Part shown: positions 17,797 through 26,695 of the stretch, in pieces
How the letters are laid out: each line of letters begins with the position of its first letter
Numbering within the stretch: position 1 is the first letter of the stretch
Origin: CAVZCK01 sp963798805
GTDB taxonomy: Bacteria; Pseudomonadota; Alphaproteobacteria; Rhizobiales; Rhodomicrobiaceae
Reading direction: 5' to 3'
Assembly: GCA_963798805.1 (NCBI GenBank)
Contig: CAWCVC010000011.1
Coordinates: 186,001-250,000 of the forward strand
Length of the DNA stretch: 64,000 bases
Program-made: the position numbers and the translations under genes
The notes under the pieces: model-generated
The model's database searches: none
Told to the model about the DNA's origin: nothing
Seen by the model: the letters and a program-made list of their open reading frames with translations, nothing else

Positions 17797-17844
17797 TAGC
17801 GCGGTTGCTCCAATTTTGACCTTAGCAACTTGTTCCGTGCTCAT

Positions 17845-18236
17845 AGTATACCCACTCCTTTCGCTGGCATCCTCGCTCCGCTCGACTGACGGCCGGGACC
17901 GATGTACTGTTGCTCACCTGTTCTTCTGGATAATAAAAACACAGATTTATGATGAATGTATCGCTTGTCCGTACGGACGAATTAAGCATCCTTTATCTAA
18001 TCCTCGTCAAAGTTTAGATATAACGGGATTATCATTATTGATAACAAGGCGATGAAATCATGTAAGAACCGGAACATGGCGTCCGTTAATTGGAATTATG
18101 CTAGATGGTAACACATGGATGGCGACGAATTTGTCGTCTTCCGGACAAATCCAAAAGAATTTCAAGATTTTGAGTATTCCAGCCCGCTATGCGGAGACCC
18201 GTGCGGTCCAGGCTGTCGAGCCTCAAGCGCATTCGT
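17845..18236. other. AT-rich regulatory region upstream of the Cys-rich gene
   Basis: About 390 bases, clearly lower in GC than the surroundings (for example 17930-18110), with no persuasive open frame. It is most likely the promoter region of the divergent Cys-rich microprotein gene. It contains the perfect palindrome GTCCGTACGGAC at 17967-17978. Confidence 0.45.
17967..17978. promoter_or_regulatory. 12-bp perfect palindrome, candidate operator
   Basis: GTCCGTACGGAC, a perfect inverted repeat of operator size, 123 bases upstream of the Cys-rich gene start in an AT-rich stretch. The size and symmetry fit a TetR-type dimer site; no regulator gene sits beside it. Confidence 0.35.
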
Positions 18237-18345
18237 TAGTGCTCTGACGCATAGGATCCACGAGCGTCACGACGCATGCGGGTCTGCGGTCATTGCGCAG
18301 ACCGTCAGCATTATTGCCCTCTTTGAGGAGCGCAACCCACAAAAC
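18237..18345 (+). mobile_element. degenerate IS630 left-end relic
   Basis: TTAGTGCTCTGACGCA begins like the IS630 end (one mismatch in GTGCACTGACGCA), and about 53 bases later comes ATTGCGCAGACCGTCAGCAT, which mirrors the transposase start ATGGCACAAACCGTCAGCAT at nearly the same spacing (57 in the intact IS). Homology fades after about 18340. It is an old, truncated relative of the two intact copies. Confidence 0.6.
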
Positions 18346-18478
18346 CCTCAAATTCGAGACATTGGGACTCTTTTCGCGATTGTCCGGATGCCGACATTTC
18401 GGTCGACCGGCGCGTGCTATCGTTCGCCGGATCCTTGATGAGAAGCGGTTTCACCTGGACAGTCGGGAAGGCTTGAAA

Positions 18479-19048
18479 ATGGTCAGCGTATTGCATGGTC
18501 GGAGCGACCCCCTTTCCGAAGTCGCGCCACTGCGAGCCAGGTCCGGTTGGGTTGTGGCCCTGGGCGTCGTCTACCTGGTTGCGGGCCTGATCGCCCTGTC
18601 CAGCATCGTTTTCGCCACGGTCGTCAGCGTATTGGTCGTCGGCATCATGATGGTGGTTGCCGGCATCGCGGAGATCATCAGCGCGTTCCAACTGAAGTCC
18701 TGGAGCAAATTCCTGCTCTGGCTCGCGCTCGGCGCCTTGTATGTCGTAGCCGGTTTCCTGGTCTTCGAGAATCCCTTGCTCGCCGCGGCTCTCTTGACCT
18801 TGATGCTCGGCGCGGCGCTCATCGTCTCGGGCGTCATGCGGCTCATCCTGGCCTTTAATCTGACGGCGGAGCGCCCCTGGATTTTGGTGGCTCTCTCCGG
18901 CCTGATCACACTCCTTCTCGGCATCGTGATCCTGGCGCATTGGCCGGTCTCCGGTTTGTTCGCCCTTGGAATTTTCCTGGGCATCGATCTCGTATTCGCC
19001 GGCATCGGCTACATCCTCGTCGGTCTGGGGCTGAAAAGCCACGCATAG
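18479..19048 (+). CDS. HdeD-family membrane protein
   Basis: 189 residues from ATG 18479 (GGGAAGGC site); the frame extends further upstream into the IS630 relic but is not coding there. Six hydrophobic segments (for example VVALGVVYLVAGLIALSSIV, FLLWLALGALYVVAGFLVF, LVALSGLITLLLGIVILAHW) in the DUF308 pattern of E. coli HdeD, an inner-membrane protein linked to acid resistance. Function here is by family only. It stands 75 bases before the P450-like gene on the same strand. Confidence 0.88.
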   Translation: MVSVLHGRSDPLSEVAPLRARSGWVVALGVVYLVAGLIALSSIVFATVVSVLVVGIMMVVAGIAEIISAFQLKSWSKFLLWLALGALYVVAGFLVFENPLLAAALLTLMLGAALIVSGVMRLILAFNLTAERPWILVALSGLITLLLGIVILAHWPVSGLFALGIFLGIDLVFAGIGYILVGLGLKSHA

Positions 19049-19122
19049 GTGCTCGAAGCGAAAAGTCGTGGCTCGCGGGACAACACAGGGCGCACCGCGT
19101 CCAGAGAGGTTAGAGGTTTGCA

Positions 19123-20670
19123 ATGAAACGAAGGACCTTCTTACTCGCCGGATCTGCCGCTGCAGCTGGAGCGGTATTTGAACCTGTCGTTTCCCAATCA
19201 CGCCCTGCTGCCGATCAGGTCTTAGCGCCCCGCTATCTCGAGTCAGCCGTCACTCGCTTGCGCAACCAATTCCGCGATGACTTCGATCCTGCCTATGTCG
19301 AGAATGTGATCATTCCGCATTTTTTGGCGAGCATCTACGAGGGCGAACGGCCGTCCCTTCCCATGATCGATACAAACCTCACCAAGGAAAACGCCTTGCC
19401 GTACGATCTCTGGGGGTTGCTGAGCGAGACTTGGAAGCCCGCTCCGGAAAATGGCGTCACAGTTTTTCTACAGAGCCTGGAAAAGCGTGGACCGGACAAC
19501 CGCAGAAAGCGGATTTACATCTCCGCACTGACGCCGGACCTATACGGCCCAATGTACAGCGAAAAGGTCCGGCAGTTTTTCGATAAGCTCTTGCACGAGG
19601 GCAATGCCGGCAAGCCTTTGATGAGGCCATATCTTGAGAGCTACTTCGACCTCTACTGGGACCTGCATCTGGGCGTTAAACCCGACGCAATTCCGAACAG
19701 CGTTCATGAGATCGGCCTAAGCTTTAATACCGTCCTCGCATATCGAGATCCTACCCAGAAGATTGTCTACGACAACTATATGACCGTGCGGTCTCATCTA
19801 CCCGTCTTGAAACGGTGGATCGACGACAGAATCGGCGATCTTGTAAGCGGGAAGACGCCGAATCCAGAGAAGACCTTCGTCTACTGGTGGATAAAGAATG
19901 GTGGCGAAGGAAAGTATTTCGCGCACAAGGACGTGGTCTTTGAGGTCTTCCACAACTTCGTGGCGCTGAGCCAGTGGGGCAACACGATATACAACATCAT
20001 GCTCCAACTGGCAAAAGACACGGGCGACCCCGACACACGAGCCTGGTTCAAGAAGACCATGGAAGGCAACTACGACGATGCATCGGGGAACCCGTTTACG
20101 CCGCTCGAACGCTTTGTTATGGAGCTGTTTCGCACGATTTCGCCGAACGGTGGCAGCATATCGGCCCTGGCGGAAGTAAGGACGCCACCCTTCCAAAGAT
20201 TCGGCTATATCATCAGTCCACACCCGGAGACGAGCTTCGACCCAACACACTGGAAGGACCCGGAAAAGTTCGATCCAGATCGCTACAACACGGTGCCGAC
20301 GAGTCACCAGATCGACGAAGCCAGGTGCGAAGAGATAGGCTTTGCCAAATGCCCCTTCAATCGAACCTCCTTCGAGGTAAAGGATGGCCGGAAGGCGGTT
20401 ATCCATAATAGCGGCTTTGGCACCGTCTACGGCATTGTTGAGGGCAAGCCTCTACCCGTGTGCGATTATGCCGGTTTTGCATCTTTCGGCTTCGGCTATC
20501 GTCGCTGCCCCGGCGAACAGCTGACCATCCAGGTCTTCGAAGACTTCTTACGCAAGGTGTGGAAGAACAATATCGAGTTCGAAAAGCTCAATGTCGCAAT
20601 TGCGGAACCGCTGCCGATCGGCCCGTCCACAGTCATAGGTGACAATGTCGGGTTCACCAGAGTGGCATAA
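19123..20670 (+). CDS. cytochrome P450-like protein with an N-terminal Tat-type export signal
   Basis: 515 residues. The start MKRRTFLLAGSAAAAGAVF has the twin-arginine motif and hydrophobic core of a Tat signal, unusual for a P450. P450 landmarks follow: the K-helix ELFR (ExxR, 334-337), the meander motif KDPEKFDPDRY, and the haem loop FGFGYRRCPGE with the axial Cys462. The presumed I-helix (FVALSQWGNTIYNIM, about 270-290) lacks the usual acid-Thr pair, as in isomerase- or peroxygenase-type P450s. About 60 extra residues precede the haem loop. If exported folded with haem, it would act in the periplasm, where NAD(P)H-dependent reductases are absent, so a peroxide-driven role is plausible. 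Substrate unknown. Confidence 0.75.
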   Translation: MKRRTFLLAGSAAAAGAVFEPVVSQSRPAADQVLAPRYLESAVTRLRNQFRDDFDPAYVENVIIPHFLASIYEGERPSLPMIDTNLTKENALPYDLWGLLSETWKPAPENGVTVFLQSLEKRGPDNRRKRIYISALTPDLYGPMYSEKVRQFFDKLLHEGNAGKPLMRPYLESYFDLYWDLHLGVKPDAIPNSVHEIGLSFNTVLAYRDPTQKIVYDNYMTVRSHLPVLKRWIDDRIGDLVSGKTPNPEKTFVYWWIKNGGEGKYFAHKDVVFEVFHNFVALSQWGNTIYNIMLQLAKDTGDPDTRAWFKKTMEGNYDDASGNPFTPLERFVMELFRTISPNGGSISALAEVRTPPFQRFGYIISPHPETSFDPTHWKDPEKFDPDRYNTVPTSHQIDEARCEEIGFAKCPFNRTSFEVKDGRKAVIHNSGFGTVYGIVEGKPLPVCDYAGFASFGFGYRRCPGEQLTIQVFEDFLRKVWKNNIEFEKLNVAIAEPLPIGPSTVIGDNVGFTRVA

Positions 20671-20830
20671 CAAAAGAGATTTGCCGGATCGGCGCGGATG
20701 GCTCGCGATCAAGGCCCTCTTTGGCCCACGGATGTCGGTTTCTGTCTGACCAGACACGCTTGAATGCAAGCGGCGGTTGGCGGATTTCGAAGTCCGCCCG
20801 TCCAATTTGCAAGAGAAGGCTGAGGCTGCC

Positions 20831-21064
20831 ATGCGCTGGATCTATCTGGCTATCATCATCTTGTTCGCAGCCGCCACCATACTGTTCAGTATACAGAATC
20901 GCGAGATAGTGGCCATGTCGTTCCTCGGGTTCAGCATCCGCGCTCCCCTCGCGCTTCTGACTGGCACTATGTATGTCCTCGGAGCCATAACCGGCGGCAG
21001 CCTGTTCGCGTTGCTGCGCAAATCGGTCCGAGCCTCCAGAGTACCCAGGCCCATCACCTCATAG
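20831..21064 (+). CDS. LapA-domain small membrane protein
   Basis: 77 residues from ATG 20831. Two hydrophobic segments (YLAIIILFAAATILFSIQN and the LLTGTMYVLGAITGGSLFALL stretch), with F-S-I-Q-N-R between, match DUF1049/LapA-type proteins that help lipopolysaccharide assembly. No dedicated RBS is obvious (GAAGGCTGAGG). 18 bases before the patatin gene, so probably co-transcribed. Confidence 0.75.
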   Translation: MRWIYLAIIILFAAATILFSIQNREIVAMSFLGFSIRAPLALLTGTMYVLGAITGGSLFALLRKSVRASRVPRPITS

Positions 21065-21082
21065 CGGCAACGGACCACTCGC

Positions 21083-22102
21083 ATGGACCGGGATCCGCTC
21101 TTGATCGATCTCGCGCTTCAAGGCGGCGGCTCACATGGCGCGTTCACCTGGGGGGTGCTTGACTGTCTTCTCGAAATAGGCTGGCTTCGGATCGACGGCA
21201 TTTCGGGGACGTCGGCCGGCGCCATGAACGCGGTGGTCCTTGCCGACGGCTACATTAAAGATGGAGCCTCCGGCGCGCGCGCTGCGCTGGAAGAATTCTG
21301 GCGCAAGGTGTCCCACGCGGCACGCCTCAGTCCTTTTCAAAGAAGCCCTCTCGACGTGCTTCTCGGCCGTTGGACGCTCGATCACTCTCCGATTTTCGTG
21401 GCGATGGACATGATTGCGCGCGTGGTGTCGCCCTACGATGCAAATCCCATGGGCGCAAATCCGCTGCGCGCCATCCTTGCGGAGATCGTCGATTTCCAGC
21501 AGCTGTCGCAAGGTCCGATTAAACTCTTCGTTACGGCGACCAATGTCCGCACCGGCCGGGGCCGCGTATTCCGCAATGGTGAAATCACGCCTGACGTGCT
21601 GCTTGCCTCCGCGTGCCTGCCGACCCTGTTCCAGGCGATCGAGATCGACGGTGAACCCTATTGGGATGGTGGCTACGCCGGAAATCCAACCGTGACGCCC
21701 CTGGTGCGCGAGTGCGACTCGCACGATACGATCCTTGTACAGATCAATCCGGTCGAGCGCCGCGACTCCCCCCAATCCGCGCGCGACATTCTCAACCGGC
21801 TCAATGAGGTGTCGTTCAACGCCGTGCTCCTCAAGGAATTGAGGATGATCGGAATGCTGCGGAAGGTCGCGCATCCGGGAAATGACGAGGGCACGCGCTG
21901 GGCCGCGATGCGGATTCATCGGGTGGCCAGCGACATCATGCTCGATCTCGGCTATTCGTCCAAGCTCAATGCGGAATGGGCCTTTCTGACCATGCTGCAT
22001 GATCGCGGACGCGCTGCAGCCGACGATTTCCTGACCGCTCATGGCGATGATCTCGGCCGTCGCTCGTCCCTCGATCTCGACGTGCTGCTGGAGGGGACTT
22101 GA
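21083..22102 (+). CDS. patatin-like phospholipase
   Basis: 339 residues with the complete patatin signature: oxyanion LQGGGSHGAFTWGVLD (about 12-27), nucleophile elbow GISGTSAGAMNA (Ser44) and the catalytic Asp in PYWDGGYAGNP (Asp195). A cytosolic serine/Asp dyad acyl hydrolase that releases fatty acids from lipids. It follows the LapA-like gene by 18 bases and precedes the GntP permease by 2 (TTGACCATG), so it is part of one operon. ATG 21083 is the first sensible start. Confidence 0.92.
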   Translation: MDRDPLLIDLALQGGGSHGAFTWGVLDCLLEIGWLRIDGISGTSAGAMNAVVLADGYIKDGASGARAALEEFWRKVSHAARLSPFQRSPLDVLLGRWTLDHSPIFVAMDMIARVVSPYDANPMGANPLRAILAEIVDFQQLSQGPIKLFVTATNVRTGRGRVFRNGEITPDVLLASACLPTLFQAIEIDGEPYWDGGYAGNPTVTPLVRECDSHDTILVQINPVERRDSPQSARDILNRLNEVSFNAVLLKELRMIGMLRKVAHPGNDEGTRWAAMRIHRVASDIMLDLGYSSKLNAEWAFLTMLHDRGRAAADDFLTAHGDDLGRRSSLDLDVLLEGT

Positions 22103-22104
22103 CC

Positions 22105-23428
22105 ATGGGGCTCGCCGGTATGCTCGTCGGGCTCGGGGTTCTCGTCGGCCTTGCCTTTCGCGGCTGGAGCGTTCTTCTCCTCGCACCGGCAGCGGCGCTG
22201 GTTGCGGCCCTGTTCGGGGGCGAGCCGCTGCTGGCTCACTGGACCCAGACTTTCATGGGGAGCGCTGCGCAGTTTCTGGCGCAGTTCTTCCCGATATTCT
22301 TGCTCGGCGCGCTGTTCGGCAAGCTGATGGAAGACAGCGGCTCGGTTTCTGCCATCGCCGACGGCATGACGAGGCTGCTCGGCGAACGAAGGGCGGTCCT
22401 GGCTGTGGTCCTCGCCGGTGCGCTTGTCACCTATGGTGGCGTCAGCCTGTTCGTAGCCTTTTTCGTGCTCGCGCCGATGGCGCAGGCCCTCTTCCGGTCG
22501 GCCGGCATCCCGCGGCGCCTGATGCCTGCCGCGATTGTGCTTGGAACATCGACTTTCACCATGTCCGCGCTGCCCGGCACGCCTTCGATCCAGAATGCCA
22601 TTCCGATGCCCTTCTTCGGCACCACGCCCTTTGCTGCGCCCGGCCTCGGCTTGCTCGCGTCAGCGATAATGCTTGGCTTCGGCCTGTGGTGGCTCTATCG
22701 GCAAGAGCGCGGTGCGAGACGAGATGGCGAGGGATTTGGCGAGGGAATGCCGCCGCCAGTGGGGCGCATCGTCGACGATGATGTACTTCGCGTCCGCGCC
22801 ACCACGGCGCGCGAATTCGACCCGGCCGAGATTGTCCATGGTCGCATTGCCGAAGTCGGGCCGCCTCTTCTTCTGGCAGGCCTGCCGCTGATCGTCGTCG
22901 TCGCGGTGAATCTCGTAATGTCTCTCATCATCCTGCCCTCGCGCGACTTCGGATTCTTGGCCGAAGCCCGCTGGGGTCCAACGTCACTGTCGAGCGTCAG
23001 CGGAGTTCTGGTCAGTGGTCACCGCGCTGGCATGCGCGAGCGCTACGGTGCTCGCGATTAACCGTCAGAGGTTGCCCAAGCTGCGAGAAACCATGGACGC
23101 GGGCGCAAATGCATCCGTCCTGCCGGCGCTGAGCGTTGCAAGTCTGGTCGGTTTCGGCGCTGTCGTCGCCGCGATGCCGGCCTTCAGCGCCGTTCGCAAT
23201 TGGGTGCTCGGCATCGGTGGCGGACCGCTCGTGTCGCTCGCATTATCGACGAATCTGCTGGCAGCGCTCACTGGCTCGGCGTCAGGAGGTTTGACCATCG
23301 CGCTCGACACGCTTGGAAGCACCTATATGGCGCGTGCTGCCGAAATCGGCCTCGATCCCGCGCTGCTTCACCGCGTTGCAGTGATCGGCTCCGGCACGCT
23401 CGACATTCTGCCGCATAACGGCGCAGTG
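22105..23428 (+). pseudogene. GntP-family permease, frameshifted and 3'-truncated
   Basis: From ATG 22105 (GAGGGGACTTGACC site) the frame gives LGVLVGLAFRGWSVLLLAP, FPIFLLGALFGKLMEDSG, VTYGGVSLFVAFFVLAPMA and the conserved TFTMSALPGTPSIQNA, all GntP/anion permease hallmarks. At 23008 an extra C shifts the frame; the conserved sequence resumes as WSVVTALACASATVLAIN and ends at LDILPHNGAV (23428), where IS256 begins. The last ~60 residues of the family are missing. No target duplication flanks that IS, so an IS-mediated deletion probably removed the 3' end. Confidence 0.8.
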
Positions 23429-24893
23429 GGGTAGCGTCGCGGATATGGTGGGAAATTGAAGGTTGCGTAGTCTCCGGGTGTTCAACCCAAAACGATTCCG
23501 GCGTTGAAGCGCCGGTGGAGACCACGCTATGCCAAACAATATCATAAACCTCGCGGACCAGCAGCCGGCGGCGACGGCGAGCGCCCAGCTTTTTGAGGAT
23601 TGGTTCGATCCGATCGAAACCGCCGTGCGCGACCGTGTGCATGGTTTCATCCAGGCGATGATCGAGGCGGAACTCGATGAAGCGCTGTCGCGGACACGCT
23701 ATGCCCGGAGCGCCAAAGCTTGCCCCGGTTCGCGATCAAAGACGCCGGATGGCGAAACCGCGGGTGACGGCCCGCTCCGGGGCCATCGCCATGGTCACCG
23801 CTCGCGGTCGCTGATGGGAACTTTCGGCGAGACACTGATCAGCGTCCCTCGGGCTCGGATCGAGACTCCGGATGGTAAGACAACGGAATGGCGTAGCAAG
23901 GTGCTGCCCGCCTACCAGCGGCGCACGAAAGCCGCCGACGCGCTGATTGCCGGCGCCTATCTGGCCGGGACCAACACGCGACGTGTCCGGCGAGCGCTTG
24001 GCGCGCTGTTCGGCGGCTCCGTGAGCAAGGATACGGTCAGCCGGGTCTGGCGGAAGGTGAAGACCGATTGGGAAAGCTGGAACCAGCGCTCGCTGACCGA
24101 CGAACCCATCGTCCGGCTGATCCTGGATGGGACCGTCGTGCGCGTCCGTCTCGATAAGAAGGCCACGACGATTTGCCTTCTCGTCGTGCTCGGCATTGGC
24201 GCCGACGGCCAGAAAGTGTTGCTGGCAGTGAAGAATATGGGCGGCGAGACGGCGCAGGCCTGGCGGGTCGTGCTCGACGATCTGATCAAGCGCGGCCTGC
24301 GCAAGCCGGAATTCCTGATCGTCGATGGTGGCTCGGGGTTGGAGCGGGCGCTTGCCGAGCTCTGGAGCGATGTGCCCACCCAGCGCTGCACCGTGCATAA
24401 GCACCGCAATCTGCTCGCTCATGCACCAGAACGGCTGCGCGAGGAGGTTTCGGCAGATTACAATGACATGATCTATGCAACGTCGGCGGATGAAATCGAG
24501 AAGAAGCGTAAGGCGTTCCTGCGTAAATGGCGATTGCGCTGCCAGGCCGTCGCCGAGTGCCTGGAGGAAGCCGGCAACCGGTTGTTTACCTTCACCAGAT
24601 TGCCGGTCAGCCAATGGAAAAGCGCGCGCACGACCAATGCGATCGAACGGCTGCACGAGGAATTCAAGCGCCGGATCAAAACGCAAACCGTGCTGCCTTC
24701 GGCCGAAACCGCGGCCATGATGTTCTGGGCGCTGGTCGCCTCCGGACAGATCAGTATGCGGAAAGTCGATGGCTGGAAGACGCTGGCTGTGAAGCCGGCC
24801 GATCTGCCAATTGACCTCGCCGCCTGATCCGCTACGTTCAGCCCGCCGGAGACCGCGCCAAATCAATTTCCAACATACATCGCGACGCTACCC
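23429..24893 (+). mobile_element. IS256-family insertion sequence
   Basis: About 1465 bp. Ends are imperfect inverted repeats of roughly 30 bp beginning GGGTAGCGTCGCG. No 8-9 bp target duplication is present (left flank GCGCAGTG, right flank TCGGACAC), which with the truncated permease points to a rearrangement at the left side. A complete transposase is inside. Confidence 0.9.
23529..24827 (+). CDS. IS256-family transposase
   Basis: 432 residues, mutator-type transposase. DDE residues are visible in LILDGTVVRVRLD, LIVDGGSGLERAL and NAIERLHEEFKRRIK, with the H-x-N/L-x-A-H spacing (TVHKHRNLLAHAP) in between and FGGSVSKDTVSRVWRKVK as the DNA-binding HTH. Complete, no lesions seen. Confidence 0.94.
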   Translation: MPNNIINLADQQPAATASAQLFEDWFDPIETAVRDRVHGFIQAMIEAELDEALSRTRYARSAKACPGSRSKTPDGETAGDGPLRGHRHGHRSRSLMGTFGETLISVPRARIETPDGKTTEWRSKVLPAYQRRTKAADALIAGAYLAGTNTRRVRRALGALFGGSVSKDTVSRVWRKVKTDWESWNQRSLTDEPIVRLILDGTVVRVRLDKKATTICLLVVLGIGADGQKVLLAVKNMGGETAQAWRVVLDDLIKRGLRKPEFLIVDGGSGLERALAELWSDVPTQRCTVHKHRNLLAHAPERLREEVSADYNDMIYATSADEIEKKRKAFLRKWRLRCQAVAECLEEAGNRLFTFTRLPVSQWKSARTTNAIERLHEEFKRRIKTQTVLPSAETAAMMFWALVASGQISMRKVDGWKTLAVKPADLPIDLAA

Positions 24894-25057
24894 TCGGACA
24901 CCGCTTTGCCCATGAGATGGTGTCATGCTGTACTATTGGCGGCAGAAGGAAAGCCGCAATCGGTCGCTACGCGATACAGGACTTGCAGGACGGTCCTTGT
25001 CGCTTGTCAAACGCTTCATCCGAGTGCTGCTCACGATATTCGTCGTCGCGCTCATCT
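24894..25057. other. 164-base remnant between IS256 and ISAzo13
   Basis: No complete gene. One forward frame gives RFIRVLLTIFVVALIL just before the ISAzo13 end, which resembles a membrane-anchor start of a protein cut by the IS, but the sequence beyond the IS (26397) offers only a short unrelated tail. Confidence 0.3.
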
Positions 25058-26396
25058 TAGGACACTCCGAACAATAACTGCTACGAAAACCCTGGTTGTC
25101 TTGGTTTGATTGTGTAGTTCCATTCGGGATGGAAATCATCGCCTGTTATGTCGAGCCGCTCCATTTCGGCGTGACTGACCTTGATGCCCTTCTCGTAGGT
25201 GCGGGTATCGAGCGCACATTCGACCTTCAGTCCAGCCTTTGTCGTCGTGGCGCCAATCAGCTCGACGATTGCGAGACGATCCGTTAGCGGACGGCCACGC
25301 CAGTTCTGCGTGATGTAGCAAAACATGCGGTGCTCGATCTTATTCCATTTGGACGTGCCCGGCGGATAGTGGTGGACGTGGAGCACGAGCCCAGTCTCGC
25401 CGGCAAACTTCTGCAACTCGACCTTCCAGAGGCGCACGCGCGCGCCGTTCGAGCCGCCGCAGTCCGCCGTGATCGTCAGCTCTTGCGCCTTTGGATAGCG
25501 CTGACGTCCCATCCGTCCGAGCCAGCTGCGGATCGCCTCGACGGCGAACTCGGCCGTGTCGCTGGTGATCCCGACACTGACGAATCCGGCATTGGCCGCC
25601 ACGTCATAGACGCCGTAAGGCACCGCTTTGCCGAGCTCCTTGTCGACGAAATCGTGCACGTTCACACGCTGCGGGTTGCCCTTGGGCCGATAGTCGGAGC
25701 CACCATTCTTGAAGTTGCCGACCAGCTCTTTCTTCTTCGTATCGACCGAGATGACCGGTTGTCCGGCTGCCTGCGCCGCGACGACCTTCATGTTGATGTG
25801 CTCGAACTGTGCGTTGCGGTCGGGATGCCTTGCGCCTTCATCCACCTTGCGATTGTGCTGGCGCGAGAAGCCGAGCTTCACCAGCTCCTTGCGCACGGTA
25901 TCGGCGCTGATCGGGTGCCCCATCGCCGTCAGCGTCTCGGCCAGCTTGTCCATGCTCTTCGACACCCAGATCAGAGGCCGTATAGGATCGCCGAGGGTTG
26001 CAAGCTCGACAAGGCGCTTGAGCTCGGGCACAAGCTCTGGATCCGTTTCGGCAACGGCCCGGCGTCCGCCACCGCAGCGACGAACCTGCCCCTTCGCCAA
26101 CGGCTTCGCATCGAGATCGTCCTCGCCGCGATTGATCGTCGAGCGGGCGAGCCCGGTGATCCGCGCGACAACCGCAAGACCGCCCCAGCCGGCGGTCCGC
26201 ACCTCGGCCGCTGCGAACAGGCGCCGCCCCCGCTCGTCGAGCCGGATGCCGACCGTGTCCCAGCGATATTGAATGGCGTCCTCGTCGATCATGCAACCGA
26301 CATACCCTTGTTCGCCCAGATCCGGAATCCCAGCAGGCTGAGTCACACCGTCGCACGTACACGGATTGCGATTCAGTTATTGTTCGGAGTGTCCTA
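25058..26396 (-). mobile_element. ISAzo13-family insertion sequence
   Basis: About 1339 bp with 23-bp perfect inverted ends (TAGGACACTCCGAACAATAA plus CTG) at 25058-25080 and 26374-26396. No clear target duplication beyond a possible TA. Encloses one complete transposase gene. Confidence 0.92.
25081..26346 (-). CDS. ISAzo13-family transposase
   Basis: 421 residues. Family landmarks: VISVDTKKKELVGNFKNGG (D of the DDE set), GVYDVAANAGFVSVGITSD, ITADCGGSNGARVRLWK (D), HHYPPGTSKWNKIEHRMF (E) and WRGRPL. An N-terminal helix-turn-helix region (LAVVARITGLARSTINRG) binds DNA. No disruption seen. Confidence 0.93.
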   Translation of the reverse strand: MTQPAGIPDLGEQGYVGCMIDEDAIQYRWDTVGIRLDERGRRLFAAAEVRTAGWGGLAVVARITGLARSTINRGEDDLDAKPLAKGQVRRCGGGRRAVAETDPELVPELKRLVELATLGDPIRPLIWVSKSMDKLAETLTAMGHPISADTVRKELVKLGFSRQHNRKVDEGARHPDRNAQFEHINMKVVAAQAAGQPVISVDTKKKELVGNFKNGGSDYRPKGNPQRVNVHDFVDKELGKAVPYGVYDVAANAGFVSVGITSDTAEFAVEAIRSWLGRMGRQRYPKAQELTITADCGGSNGARVRLWKVELQKFAGETGLVLHVHHYPPGTSKWNKIEHRMFCYITQNWRGRPLTDRLAIVELIGATTTKAGLKVECALDTRTYEKGIKVSHAEMERLDITGDDFHPEWNYTIKPRQPGFS

Positions 26397-26695
26397 AAGG
26401 TCCGGGTCTGGATGCCACATGCTGGCCATTGACTCAGGACAATCTGCTTCAGACGCTGAGGATCGGCCCTGTGGCTTCATCGCCGTTATCGGTTCTGATG
26501 GAGCGGCCCTGACATTCTGTGGCTCGTCGAACAGGGGCTAGCCGGGAAAACCTTGGTGGCCCCTGCTGATGTCGATGCACGGCTCACCACGAGATTTATG
26601 TCGCTGCAACCATGAGCAGCTTCGCGCACGAATAACATCCCCGCCTCTGGGTTTATCGGATCGAATGGCGACGGGTGCCAGTTAGAAACCGCCCT
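26397..26695. other. 299 bases without a recognisable gene
   Basis: Between ISAzo13 and the kdpB fragment. All frames are short or interrupted; no IS ends or palindromes of note were seen. Probably eroded sequence. Confidence 0.4.

Larger units (their letters stand above)
16376..17844 (-). pseudogene. secreted Cys/Arg-rich repeat microprotein gene, split by IS630
   Basis: Reading the minus strand from ATG 17844 (AAAGGAGTGGGTATACT upstream, a strong site) gives MSTEQVAKVKIGATAL, then IS630 copy 2. Removing the IS and one TA continues in frame from 16633 as AVLFTLTLGLTASSGTSA and runs to a TGA at 16376. The restored product is 101 residues: a clean signal peptide (about 1-34), a 20-residue linker, then two copies of C-x5-C-x4-C-x5-C (first around CRTHRVCDSRGC, second around CRSRRVCDSRGC), each rich in Arg. 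Eight Cys in a perfect twofold spacing suggest disulfides or metal binding. Function unknown; I do not recognise the family. Confidence 0.75.

Noticed and set aside
23421..24901. Target-site duplication around IS256
   Set aside because: The flanking 8-base stretches do not match.
24894..25057. Membrane-protein gene cut by ISAzo13
   Set aside because: Only a 16-residue hydrophobic stretch fits, and the other side of the IS gives no continuation.
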